Part shown: positions 1-11,500 of the stretch, in pieces
Layout of the letters: each line of letters starts with the position of its first letter
How positions within the stretch are numbered: position 1 is the stretch's first letter
Assembly (NCBI RefSeq): GCF_963576615.1
Contig: NC_088717.1
Span: 23,835,344 to 23,899,343 of the forward strand
Reading direction: 5' to 3'
Length of the DNA stretch: 64,000 nucleotides
DNA from: Watersipora subatra
Taxonomy: Eukaryota; Bryozoa; Gymnolaemata; Cheilostomatida; Watersiporidae
The notes under the pieces: generated by a model
What the model was told of the DNA's origin: nothing
The model's input: the letters and a program-made list of their open reading frames with translations, nothing else
Databases searched by the model: none
Translations under genes and position numbers: made by a program

Positions 1-794
1 TTTATTAATATAGTAATAATAGAAAACCAATACACAATTTTGTTTACATTTCAAAACATCATAGGTAGCAATATCGGGAAGTTGTGGTATTTATATAAGT
101 TTTTAGAAAATTTATTTAAAAAGTGTTTGGTCATGACAAACAACAACAATGAAAGAAAAATATTACACGTTTATATCTCTCCCTTGCAATAGGAGAAATG
201 CAATGTTGGCCAATATTATAAGTAAAATGCACTGATATTATTAAAATAACCAATATTGTTAATATAGTAATACAGCAATAATAGAAAACCTATGAGCGTT
301 CACGCGTCTGGAAGATTTCTGCAAACTGCAGCAAAATAAAAGCTGTTATAAAAGTGTTATAAAGCTGTAGGCCTAATTTACTGTAATGTATGTAATTCAA
401 CAACAATAAAGAAATATGTTTATTATAACTCTGAAATGCAAAATTAGAAGTAAAATGGCAAGCTACTGTGTATTATACACAGTTTGAAAGTTGGTTGCGT
501 TGAATGTAGAATGGTTTTGATAAGCGAGCTTTAACAGAAAGCGAGTAGGAGCATTCACGCGTATAAAACTGTAGCAAAAAAAAACGTTCTCGTCATGAAG
601 GGGCGTTGTAGTTCGGCCCTAGCTTGTACATAAGTTGTAAAGAATTTCAACTAACGTTTTAAATAATGAAACCTTCGGTGATTGGACAAAAAACACAGGC
701 TGATAAACTGTGTACCACAATTTCGTACCTGTAAATCGGTCTATGCCTCAAACGGTCTACGTTTATTACAGAAACCTTCGAATAAATTCGATTA
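1..794. other. Non-coding, AT-rich, no gene seen
   Basis: Short overlapping reading frames occur but none has splice sites or recognisable protein. A phrase around 1-60 (TAATATAGTAATA..., AATAATAGAAAACC) recurs near 260-290, so some old repeat is present. I see nothing else. Confidence 0.5.
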
Positions 795-2028
795 CAGTAA
801 TACTTCAACTTACGAGTGCTCCAACGTACGAGAAACTTGAGATACGAGCCAGTTTTCAAGCACGTTTTAGCACTAACATACGAGCCATGTTTGAGATACG
901 AGCACTTGAGTCAGTTGCCAAGTATGCCGGAGGTGTTTTATGAGAACAGCATCACTCTGTATTTTTCAACTGCTCAGGTTATACTGTTGTACCGTGTTTT
1001 TTGTGCACGATTTTCTGTGCAGAATCATGTGAATTAAAAGTACTGTGCGTAGACTGAAAGTTTGCCAGTAAAATGAAAGATAATACAAAGAAAAAGCAAG
1101 TGATACCAGTCGATATTAAACGGAAAAATATTGAAAAATATGCGAAATGTGTATGCGTGATTCAGCTAGCTCGGCAATATGACAGAAATACATTCATAAT
1201 TATCAAACAGAAGGATTATATTCAGGGCATTTAGTTCGCAAAAAGGGCTAACCATAGTTTCTAAACGGTGCAGCGATCTTCACGACCGCTGATGGCATTG
1301 GACAAACAATTGGCCGGTGACAGCGTAACTGAAACGATGCTATGTGAAAAGGCCGGCGCTATCTATCCAAACTGTTTAATAGACATTCGGACAAGTTGGC
1401 TAGTGGTCGTGCGTTAACCATTTGTGACGACACCTGTGTTCGGCCTAATCGCAACATGTTGAAAGGGCGACAAAGGCAAACGTCCTTGGATAGGTTTATC
1501 TTAAAACGGCCGGCTAGTCGTGAAAGCGAAAAAAAGGAAAAATTTCTCGCTAACCAGCGAGAAATTTCAAACTATGAACGCCGAAGAAATTTTAATTACG
1601 TTTAGTTGAAAATGAAAGTTTGCTTTTAGGTTTGCTTCTAAGTTTGTCTTTTAACACTTTGATAAAATTCAAATTTATCAAGGTCAACTGTTCTAACGAA
1701 GGATAACTTATATCTCCCTCCCTGGCAAATGCGAGTGTTAACTGCTATTGTATGTATTTAATTTTACATTTTAATTAATCACATTTCCTTGCATTAATTT
1801 TTATTTGTTGCTTTTTAAAAGCATGTAGTACGTAAGGACAATAACCAACATGTTCTTTCTGTTACAATATCTTGTTTTGAGTGTTTTATTTGCTTTTTTT
1901 AGAGTATGGAAACCAATCATTATATATTTAATTGTTCTATATATAAATGAATTGCACCAACATGCGAGTAAATTGACATACGAGCTCAGTCTCAGAACGC
2001 ATTAAGCTCATAAGTTGAAGTATGACTG
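795..2028 (+). mobile_element. Decayed pogo/Tigger-type DNA transposon
   Basis: Both ends are inverted repeats beginning CAGT: CAGTAATACTTCAACTTACG on the left, and the right end read backwards gives CAGTCATACTTCAACTTATG. Each end is bordered by TA (793-794 and 2029-2030), the target duplication of Tc1/mariner/pogo elements. Inside, 1073-1234 reads as the start of a pogo-like transposase with a helix-turn-helix segment (KKKQVIPVDIKRK, then IQLARQYDR) and hits a stop. A second frame near 1290-1380 (LMALDKQLAG, CEKAGAIYP) fits the CENP-B-like DNA-binding part, and 1396-1605 ends in a basic tail with RQTSLDRFI. The catalytic DDE core is missing, so the copy is internally deleted, frameshifted and dead. 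Confidence 0.82.
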
Positions 2029-2701
2029 TACAAGTAAAAAATGCCATAGACTGATGAAATGAGCACGGTTTTCTCGTGAAATGCGCACTGCTAAATAGTT
2101 CTACTATCTGTCGCACGGCTTTATTGGCGTTTCAATTTTCGGTCTTAACTTTTATTAAACCGAGCTTTTCAAGCGTTTTGTAGCATTTTTCGTCCAAATT
2201 AATCTGTCTATTTGGGTATAATCCGATCAGATGGGTAAGTTTAAAGATAATACCGATGGTTTACAAAGACTTGGTAACATATTCAAATAGGTTTAAATGT
2301 GTTTTGTATCGTTATTATACTTTAACGACTTTACAAAACGATGCTTAAATTTGTTGATGAAATTTCTAGCCAAGGGTTCGTCTCATTGTTGATGAATAAT
2401 TTTCGTAAGTTGTGTGCACATGCATTTATCATAAAAACTCCCACACTTCGCTCCGCTCGTTTGCTCGTGGGATAATTTTTATGTAAATAGGTTTCAAGTT
2501 ATGCATAATTATTTAAAAGTTTTGAAAAATCATGGAAATTGTAAATTATGCTAAACAAGCAACAAACAGAACAATAGTTTCATATCTTGAGGGTAGCATC
2601 ACGAGAACATTTGCTTTAGGCTTTGTAAATGTCGTTGATTGCTCATTGTGAACCTGTAAATGCAGGTTAGAACTCAGAAATGCAATGTCCTATATGGCAT
2701 T

Positions 2702-2930
2702 CATATAGCTAGCAATTATTCATATAGCTAGCAATTGTTCATATAGCTAGCAGTTATTCATATAGCTAGCAGTTATTCATATAGCTAGCAATTGTTCATA
2801 TAGCTAGCAGTTATTCATATAGCTAGCAGTTATTCATATAGCTAGCAATTATTCATATAGCTAGCAATTGTTCATATAGCTAGTAGTTATTCATATAGCT
2901 AGCAATTATTCATATAGCTAGCAATTATCA
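2702..2930. repeat. Minisatellite, 19-bp unit, about 12 copies
   Basis: The unit is CATATAGCTAGCAATTATT, with variants ending AATTGTT or AGTTATT. The core CATATAGCTAGC is almost invariant (one GCTAGT copy). The variants alternate in a pattern that suggests whole blocks of units were duplicated. Confidence 0.95.
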
Positions 2931-4947
2931 TGATATTCAATGCAGTGAAGAGCAATTCAGACTGGGCTAACAGATTCGCTTTGAGTTGTCCTGTCTGTAC
3001 TTTTTCTATAACAGAATATTGCTAAGGCTAGGATTCTATGACAAGTTATGTACTTTCCTATTATTATGGTCAAATGAGACAACTCCAAGGTTAGACATGG
3101 TTTGCAGTAGAAAGCATTGCATGTAAATGACAGAGTTAAGTTAATACATGAGAAGTTTTCTTCTCATGTTGTAAGTTATTAGTGTTTTTGAGGAGTTATA
3201 AATGGCACAACGCTGACAGCTAGTTTATCTACTACTGATAGGATGATTCTGAACTGTTTTGCGGTAGAGCCACTGAATGTTACCTGGTAGTTACTCTACT
3301 GTTTTGTCTCAAGTAACAGTTTTATAAATATTTAGCAAGGGTTGAATTTTGATCGACAAAAGAGTTTCGATCATAAATACACCTATCCAGTTTGTTTTAA
3401 AGTAACACTTCAAACCATGACCAACATTCTAGTCAAAATTATCTGCCATGATTTATCTGAAAAAGGAATAGCTGCATTCTTCCTTTGGCATGTCGGCATC
3501 GCTATGAATTAATATACAAAAGTAGAGAGGTACTAATTTCTTGATGAAGGCTCTCCTTGTCTGTTGGCCGGGTATTACGCCTCGTCTCGCACTTTCTCCT
3601 GCTATGCTTCCCCGTGTCTGTCTTGTGGAATTTATTAGCACTCATCTTTTGCGAAATGGACCATTAATGAAGGTCGGCCGTATTCATTTTATATCCATTG
3701 TGCAGCTTAATTAGTGTAAGTGTATACTTCCTATCATACGCATGCATCGCTTAAGGGCAGCAAATACCCTTTACTTATTACCCATTGCTCTCGGTGGCAG
3801 CGACTGGCTATAACAAATATATACATACACTTGAAGATGCTAAGGCTGATCATTTTATTCTGTCTGGTTGGCCCTGTTAGTACAAACTAGCTTATGAAAT
3901 ACGTTAACATGTAGGTGTATAACACATTGTTGCTGAGTCCCATGTCTTGTTCAATCGTTTAAGGTCGAATTTTCCTCGCATTAAATACATTTAATTGCGA
4001 AAGCGATTGTTGATCGCATGTATTTCTAAATAAGCTTGGTATTCCATATCGCTGCTACAACTTTGTGGGTCGGATATCTTAAAGTGGAAACCTTAACGCC
4101 GTGGTTTTTGTTCTTATTGGATGTAGTGAACCCCACCGGGTTTATATGCACTTTCAAGCAGCACTTTATGAAACAATGAAATATGATTTGTTTCACATTT
4201 CACATGTTTTTCTGGTACATCAAATAAACTGCATTAACATCATTGTGTTCAAAGTACAAAATCAATACAAAGCATGAACTCACAGTAAATTACATACCTT
4301 TCATGAAGACATGACCTTGAAAATCAATGTGACTTCTGCGGTTTCCTTGGAGAGGCCTGCACCGAACCTCTGAGATGGACTCGCCATACCCCTGGTGTTT
4401 GATCGAACTCAGGTTAAAATTCACTACTTTAGGGGAATATAGGTGTACAGGGAATCATTACAAGCTTGCATTCCTTTAATATTTTGTTATACGGCGTAAC
4501 TCGCAGGTAATTCAACCACTGAATAAACTGTTGTTGTCAACAATCAACATTCTTACAATCTATACACATTATTATAGCCTGTGTACCCGGGATTTCCTTT
4601 CAATGCATTCCTTCGTCGTTTTTAAGCACAATCGCTCTTTTTAGGTACAAGTGAGTTCAAAATATGCAAGTTCATAGCATAGCTTTGATATGTATGCATG
4701 CTAGTTAAAAAGTGTTGATTTAGATTTGCTCAAAACAATTAATTTCTCTGCTTGGATTTTACGATTTATTGATTGAATCTAAATAGCATACTGTTAAGGT
4801 GCCAAAGTTTTAAATGGAATAGCTGAACTTTCACAGGTCAAAAAAGAAGCTGTGAACCTGCACTCCGGGCACATGCGTGCATGTGCATTGAGATAATAAA
4901 GATCTCAGACTGTTGATAGTCCTAGCATTTATGTCCATTTCCTGTAG
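2931..4947. other. Non-coding stretch, no supported gene
   Basis: No reading frame with credible splice sites or recognisable protein. It may be the last intron of the gene whose terminal exon starts at 4948, but no earlier exon of that gene was found. Confidence 0.4.
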
Positions 4948-5127
4948 AGGAACACAGAGTTGATGACAGAGACAAAATCTCTAAAGGAGATGCTCCAGAA
5001 CATGGATAAAGTTATCGAGGACCATATAAAAGTACGGGAAGAACTTAAACACGAAAATCAAAACATTCGTAACATATTCCAGAAAACAGTCAATGTTGTT
5101 AAGATGATCAAGCGCTTATCCAGATAA
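4948..5127 (+). CDS. Probable last exon of an unidentified coiled-coil protein
   Basis: A pyrimidine-rich acceptor (TTTCCTGTAG) is followed by 59 codons and TAA. The peptide is strongly helical and charged, with heptad-like spacing: TETKSLKEMLQNMDK, then HIKVREELKHENQNIRN, ending VVKMIKRLSR. Its composition is unlike the surrounding non-coding frames. The rest of the gene would lie upstream, at least partly outside the window. I do not recognise the family. A chance open frame cannot be excluded at this length, and no AATAAA follows closely, so confidence is moderate. Confidence 0.42.
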   Translation, partial: RNTELMTETKSLKEMLQNMDKVIEDHIKVREELKHENQNIRNIFQKTVNVVKMIKRLSR

Positions 5128-8100
5128 ACTCCCACTGCTCAATATTAATTGAAAATATTATTGTTTGTATATATTTACATGTATACGTTCACCACAGATG
5201 ACAGATGAACTGATGCGCAGCATGTATTGAATAGAAAGCATTTACACAGATGAATTATAATTGATGTACTAATGCCTTTTTGGCACTTACTATCATGTTT
5301 TGTGGTAAGATGTCATTGTAAAGGTTAAATTCGTTTACTTCCTTGCTTGCCGGTGTCTGATTATTAGCAAGTAAATGACTGAACTACTCTTTTTAGGCAG
5401 ACTGCTTATTCCTCAAATATCTTTTGTGTTAGGTTCATTTGTGATTCTCGAACCATCTTTTCTTTATAAATACACGCTCATTATTTTTAAAGTTTGTATT
5501 GCAAACCTAAGCTTCTTCTTGCAAGTTTTTTTACGGAGAGGCTGTGAAAAGACAACTGCGCGGGGTAACTTTTGTCATTTTTAGCCTTTGTGAAGCTCAT
5601 ATCATTTTCATCCCTGGCACTACAAGCAATTCTGAATGTTAACATTGCTTATCAGTACTTCCAAGTCAGTTCGTTTCTAAAGCTTGCATGGTTGTAATCA
5701 GCCATAGGAGATGTCATATCTGTACATATAAAATTTAGGCAGCAATTATGGTTTTAGCAGTTGTTTTAAGTTGTTCTCAACATGCACACATAAACTGCGA
5801 GTTGAGACTTACAAATGTATTGAAAAGTATACTCATAAATTGTTACTGAAAACATGCAGCGATTTACATAAATACAAGCATGTCGAAAAATTATAAAAAA
5901 AATTGTATGTATCCATATATGACCTATTTGATGATATAATTTTACTATAATGCTCCAAGCTTATACTTGAAAGTATAGCTTGAACGAATGGTTCGCTGGC
6001 GATTAGCTATGGTATGACTTGTAATTTACTTTTCACTTACAAGATTTTATTAGCAGGTGACTTAAGCCTGTGAAATCACTCTCAAAATCGCTCAGCAGCT
6101 AGTTGAAGGGTCAATCGACTTTGGTAAGCTGTACTATTATACCTTCTTTCCAATCACTATTATTATCCCTATTATTTGCTTTATTAATACAAACCTAATG
6201 ATAGTCAGTGTTAAAAACCAAATGAGCCCACCTGCCAAGTTATCTCTCTTACTATTTGCATGGTTTCAGTCAGACTATTCTAAAAAATTCACTTCTACTG
6301 ATGTGATCTCATTAAAGCTAACGAGCCTCTGTGTTTTTAAGCTACGGATATTGGTTTGTTGTAGCGTCCTTCGATGCATAAAACTGGATGAAAATGAAGG
6401 TGTGATGGTTTAATGCATTAAAACAAGTTCTTCAAAGGATCTGTTCACAGATGGAATCAGTAATCTTCCAAGATACCAGGTTCTGTAAGCCACATCGAGT
6501 TTGTAGTCGTTCATGATTTTTACAATATTTACTTGAATGTAGTTTGAATTTAAACACAAATAGTAGATTGCTGCTAAACTTTCAGTTTTGAAAAGTATGA
6601 AAAAATTGTTGACATTGTAAGTCAATACTGAAAAGCTGCCAGAGTAGATTAATCTTATTTTAAAATGCTGTCGGCAGCTTTTTAGTTCATGGATTTGCTT
6701 TGGTTTTGGTGCTACAATCAGCTAGAGTATGTAATTTGGTTACTATCTAGTCTGACTATGACACTCCTGCAGTTACGACTTTGAAGGAATGACAAGTTTC
6801 ACAAAGGTACCTGCTGCAGCTTCATGCTACGAAGATAAGTTCTTTCTATTCTTTCTACATTGTACTAATCCTGTGTACATCATAAACGGTAAAATAGCAA
6901 CAACCAATCACATGGCTCTGTCTGTAAGACCAGTTCAAATTCAAATTAATCTAGCAAATCTCCATTCTATCTCATTGGTCACATCGCCCTATATGTCAAA
7001 ATCATTTTAGTCCGCCTGCAAAATGAGAGTCTGAGGCGGTGGGTGTAAAAGAAGCTGTTTACAAGGATGAATTTTGCTTATGCCCTTCACCTATTCGCTG
7101 ATGTAACTCATTAGTATACGTAATTAGTTAAGTGAGCAGGGGTATTACAGTTGAACTTTACACTTTGGTTGAAGGTGATTAGCTCTGCTGGAATGCATTG
7201 CTGCAATGCTGCCTTCTTGGCCTGTTTATTTTTAACATTACATTAATATGGCTTTGACTGCCATGCTCTGGCTGCCTAAAGATATGTGGTGTGCAACCAT
7301 ACCTTCTGGAATTTTCCTCCATGTGGTTTAGGAGATGAATAGGCAGTGTCAAGGTCAATGGCTGCAATCATAATTATTGTTGGTCAGGTATTCCACCTAA
7401 TAAAATATCAAATACTTCTAAACATCCTACATTCGCGTCATATCTATAAGTTTTTTTATGAGTGCATTTGAAGTAGGATTTCATTGAAAGGAAGTGTATG
7501 CAAATAGCCTACTTTCTAACACTTGTTTTTCAATAAAAAAATTTGTATTCAAATTTTATCATATCACAAAAGTGTTGGATTCAACAAAGCATTCCAGACT
7601 CCATAAACTGAATATATTTTTAGTTCATAACCATTGGTGGTGTCTAAAAACTTTGTTTTTCTGCTCCAAGTGTTGGCCAATGCTAAAAAAGTATTGGTTT
7701 GATATATTCTAGATGTCAGCTATACCTTTGATTAATTTTGAATTGATATTGAATTGATAAACTTGATTGGAATTTGACTTCTGCTGACATTTTTTCATCA
7801 GTAGTAGACATGTTATCTGAAAGTTCGCCAAAACGGTACACATTGTTTATTTATTGTATGTAGACTCCCTGTGTGCAAATATAATTTTTTGTTACCTGTA
7901 ACTAAAATTCAATCGCAAAATCTTTAGACGATATATGAAGATATTTAGTGATGTACAGTGAGTTGTAAGTATGTAAGATTTTGTACAAGAAAGGAGGTAG
8001 TACTTTGTTTGAGCCAAGACCAGTGTTGATCATTGGCCATAAAAAGCCAAACGGTTAAGGAATTCGGCTTGCACAAGATAGCTAGTGGAATTGCCCAACG

Positions 8101-8190
8101 ATGAATGACTATTATACACATTAACAAGAGTAATATGGTTGCAGCGTTAAAAGAGCAGGCTGAATTGCACAATAGCTCCTGCCGTCCGCT
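5128..8190. other. Intergenic, no supported gene
   Basis: Only short frames in AT-rich sequence, without splice logic or recognisable products. It separates the putative exon at 4948-5127 from the paramyosin promoter region. Confidence 0.5.
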
Positions 8191-8197
8191 TGTTGTT

Positions 8198-8207
8198 CCT
8201 TATATGG
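8198..8207 (+). promoter_or_regulatory. CArG box upstream of paramyosin
   Basis: CCTTATATGG is a perfect match to CC(A/T)6GG, the binding site of SRF-type MADS-box factors that drive many muscle genes. It lies 223 bp before the first ATG of paramyosin, followed 17 bp later by a CCAAT box, in a locally GC-richer patch. Function is inferred from sequence and position only. Confidence 0.5.
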
Positions 8208-8223
8208 GAGGCAGCGCCGGCAG

Positions 8224-8228
8224 CCAAT
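8224..8228 (+). promoter_or_regulatory. CCAAT box upstream of paramyosin
   Basis: CCAATCAG sits just downstream of the CArG box and about 200 bp before the first paramyosin ATG, a typical spacing for a CCAAT element. No clear TATA box was seen between here and 8430. Confidence 0.35.
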
Positions 8229-8429
8229 CAGATTTCAGAGTTTATTGTAAAACAGACAATCAAGTGGCCGAGCATTGCTCTTCTTCTGCCTGATTACAGT
8301 GCTCTGAAGGTATTATTGTTGATCGTAGGAGATTCACTTTCGACTTGGCTCTCACTCAGTCGCCTGCTTGTTCATTAGTGCTGCCTCTTCCACTCTGTTA
8401 AGACACACTCATCAGCGTATTCTGCTAAG

Positions 8430-8549
8430 ATGGATTTGCAACGATCTTCGATTGTCACTGAAAGCGATGGGGGTCAGACAATCACCCGTGTCAACAAAAC
8501 TTACCAAGTCTACAGAGGAACCTCCCCCACTACCAGCAACAGAATGGAG
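8430..8549 (+). CDS. Prm: Paramyosin alternative first coding exon 1a (40 aa)
   Basis: The ATG is preceded by CTAAG and the exon ends in phase 0 at GAG|GTATGT. It encodes the non-helical head of paramyosin: a divergent start ([12 protein letters not shown]) followed by [17 protein letters not shown], which joins directly to ARLREL of exon 3. It lies 222 bp after the CArG box, so it is probably served by that promoter. The last 16 residues ([16 protein letters not shown]) match exon 1b at all but one position, so one exon is a duplicate of the other. Confidence 0.82.
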
Positions 8550-11500
8550 GTATGTATTTCTTGCCTTTTTCTCAACATTGCACCGAAAATGCTCGACTTT
8601 AACTCATGTTATGTATATGTTATTCCTCTGATATCTTTAACGTTGCATGAATCTTATCACTTGAAGTTAACACAAGTTCATAGCCAAGACTCTACAAACC
8701 CTTGTTTGATCACTCACCTTGCTTTTCAGGCATACTAATCCTTTCTCTGTCCTCCTGTAATTGTTCTTGGCTTCTCTTCTGTTAGACCATGAGTGACTAT
8801 GGTGGTGATGCCAATACGGTATCCAAGATCACTAGAACCTATCAGGTCTACCGTGGTGTTTCACCAACGACTAGCAACAGAATGGAGGTAGTAAAATGAG
8901 TTGTCCCAATGTCTCGCTTTCTATGTTGTATTCTGTCGAGAGAGACCGCTGTGACACACTGCTTTGAAATCACCTGAATAGCTAAAGGAGAAATATTTAC
9001 TTATGGTGTCTTAATATTAGCAAGCACCTTAATATTAGCGTCTTAATATTAGCAATATTAGTTGCGTTGTGTGTCTATTGTAAAACCTCAAACTGACAGT
9101 TGAAGAGTTTACGTAGTATTTACTCGGAGCTTTTATGTTGATATTTGTGATACAAATGTTGGAACACTGCTAATGTCAAGGGTACAATATAATTAGCCAT
9201 TTTTTATGGATGTAAGAATCTTACGCTAATACCAGGCCATCATGAAAACTTTTAGCTTTGCGGTTTGTTATGCCTAATTCTAATACTATTTGTAGATTTT
9301 CTTTAAAATGTTTACATGAATAGGAATAGCAGTTTAGCTCTTCGATTTCATAGACTCTTCGTTTCATTACAAATAGTTTTGAAGAAATCTATGAAAAACT
9401 TGGTTTTTGTGAAATTATGTTTGATTTTATACCTAAAAATGATCTGGCATTTTCAGTTAGTCAAAGGAGTATTTTTATTAACACTTGAGTACATCAAAAT
9501 ATATCCGTGCTTCTTACTAATGCAATCTTATTCTTGCTTATAAGTGAGCGAATTGATCTTTAGTAAGTGTTAATTTTCAATCGTGTAGTTATAAACTTTT
9601 GCACACACGAGTTCTCTAGTTTTTTCATAGTGAAAAATATAACAAAACGACAAACAGCAAGATTTTGATTGTCTAGTCAATCAGAGTTGATCAGCCGGCG
9701 CCTGCCTCACTCTATGCATACCTTCCGAATGGTATATTGCGGTCAATATGAGAATAATGACGATCTAGTAAAAAATAACTCATAACCTGGCCTATATACT
9801 TTGGCCCAGATCTAATAAAGAAATGTTTTCACTTTTATAAGCATCTCAATAACACTGTCTATTTTCACATTCTACATAATCATCGGTAAAGTTCACATCA
9901 ATAAACGCCTAAATGAATCTCATCAAATATTCTCATAGATGTCTGATCATAACTGCTAGCTGTTACCATGGAAACCTATAAGCGTGTCAAAGCTACATAC
10001 TTCCCATATGTTATATATTGAAATATCTGCATTATTAACTCACTGTTGATTAGTAAAGACTCCTGCACATGCTTCGCTCTACTCAGCATTAAAGGCAGCG
10101 ACTCAGTATAATTGCTGTAGGAACGGCAGCAGTCAGCGACTAATGGAATGTTAGCTTTATGGTTCATAAGCTTCAGTAAGAGAGGGATGAGCTTAGTCTG
10201 TCCCACTGATCAACCAATGAACTCTGCTAGTAATAGGTGCTGTTTCTGTATATATTTACAACTTTTGAGCAAAAAGTCTTATATTTATCCGACACGCAAA
10301 GTTAAAATTGACCTTACCAGCTCAAAATATTGTTGCAATCCTGAAGTTTGAAAAATGGAATTTAAAAGTTTTTTAGTTTGAGTAAGCAGCATTTGCCCGC
10401 CAACTGATGTTTGAAGATGAGCACCTTCATTGAGCAAATTTAAATGGAACCTTTAAAAAGAGTTTTAGAAAGAGAAAAATTTGTTTTTTAAACAATAATC
10501 GAAAATAGTATTCGTCTGGTTTTATTAACTAATTTCCCCTGAGTTCTGTAGGTATATGGTAGGTCTGTAGGTATTTGGTAGGTCTTTAGGTCTATGGTAG
10601 GTCTGTAGGTCTATGGTGCATCATAAGTCTGCATTTTCTGCCTTTGACTTACCACCATTTTGACAAATCATTGGACCAAAAGTGGTTTATTTTGGAAGTA
10701 ATACTTTTTATATTTACGATGTTCAGAAGCCCTTCACCTGCAGATGTCTGCAGTACATATATAAATAGCTCTGGTGTGCTCAGCTGTCTCGCGGCTCTAC
10801 ATAAGTACATCTCAAGCAAACAATGAAAACAGAAAACTGCCATTAAATTTATACTGTTAGTGTGACGCTTCTGTTTAACTATTAGATGAGAGCCTCTTTG
10901 AGCTGCATGGAAGCTTTCACAACAATTTTCTCTTCTATAGTGTTTAGATTGGATTATTATAACTTTTGCTAACTTTAAATTGACATCACCAATTTCTATC
11001 CTTATTTTATTTATGATAACAAACATGATTTTTTTTCACATTTTGAGTGTTCCGGATTGGCTAAAAGATGACATACTTTTAGTTCACATAACCGCAAACA
11101 AATGCCTAATAGCGCAACGTAATGTCAGCGGTCTACGGCAGTATCACGGAATATTATCGGTGATTAGAGTAGGGGTTTATGTATCGCCTTACATAGGCCT
11201 ACCATATACGGTATAATTACTGGTAATGATGTTGTATCCCTCTCATCCCTCCCTCAGCTACTAAATACCTCCTGCTACTCATTATCTCTCAAACATTTAC
11301 CTCTGCATCTTTTGCTAATAAAATCTAGACAATAGTATAGCTATTCAGTATGTGCCCAAGCAATAACACATCTAGTCTATAGTGTACCAATGTAATAACA
11401 TCTCTACTCTAAGGTGTATCGATGTAATAATGTCTACTCCATGGTGTATCGATGTAATAACACTTCTACTCCATGGTGTCTCGATGTAATAACACCTCTA

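Noticed and set aside
8105..8293. 62-codon plus-strand frame before paramyosin
   Set aside because: No splice join to exon 1a or 1b and no recognisable protein. The region is better explained as promoter with CArG and CCAAT boxes.
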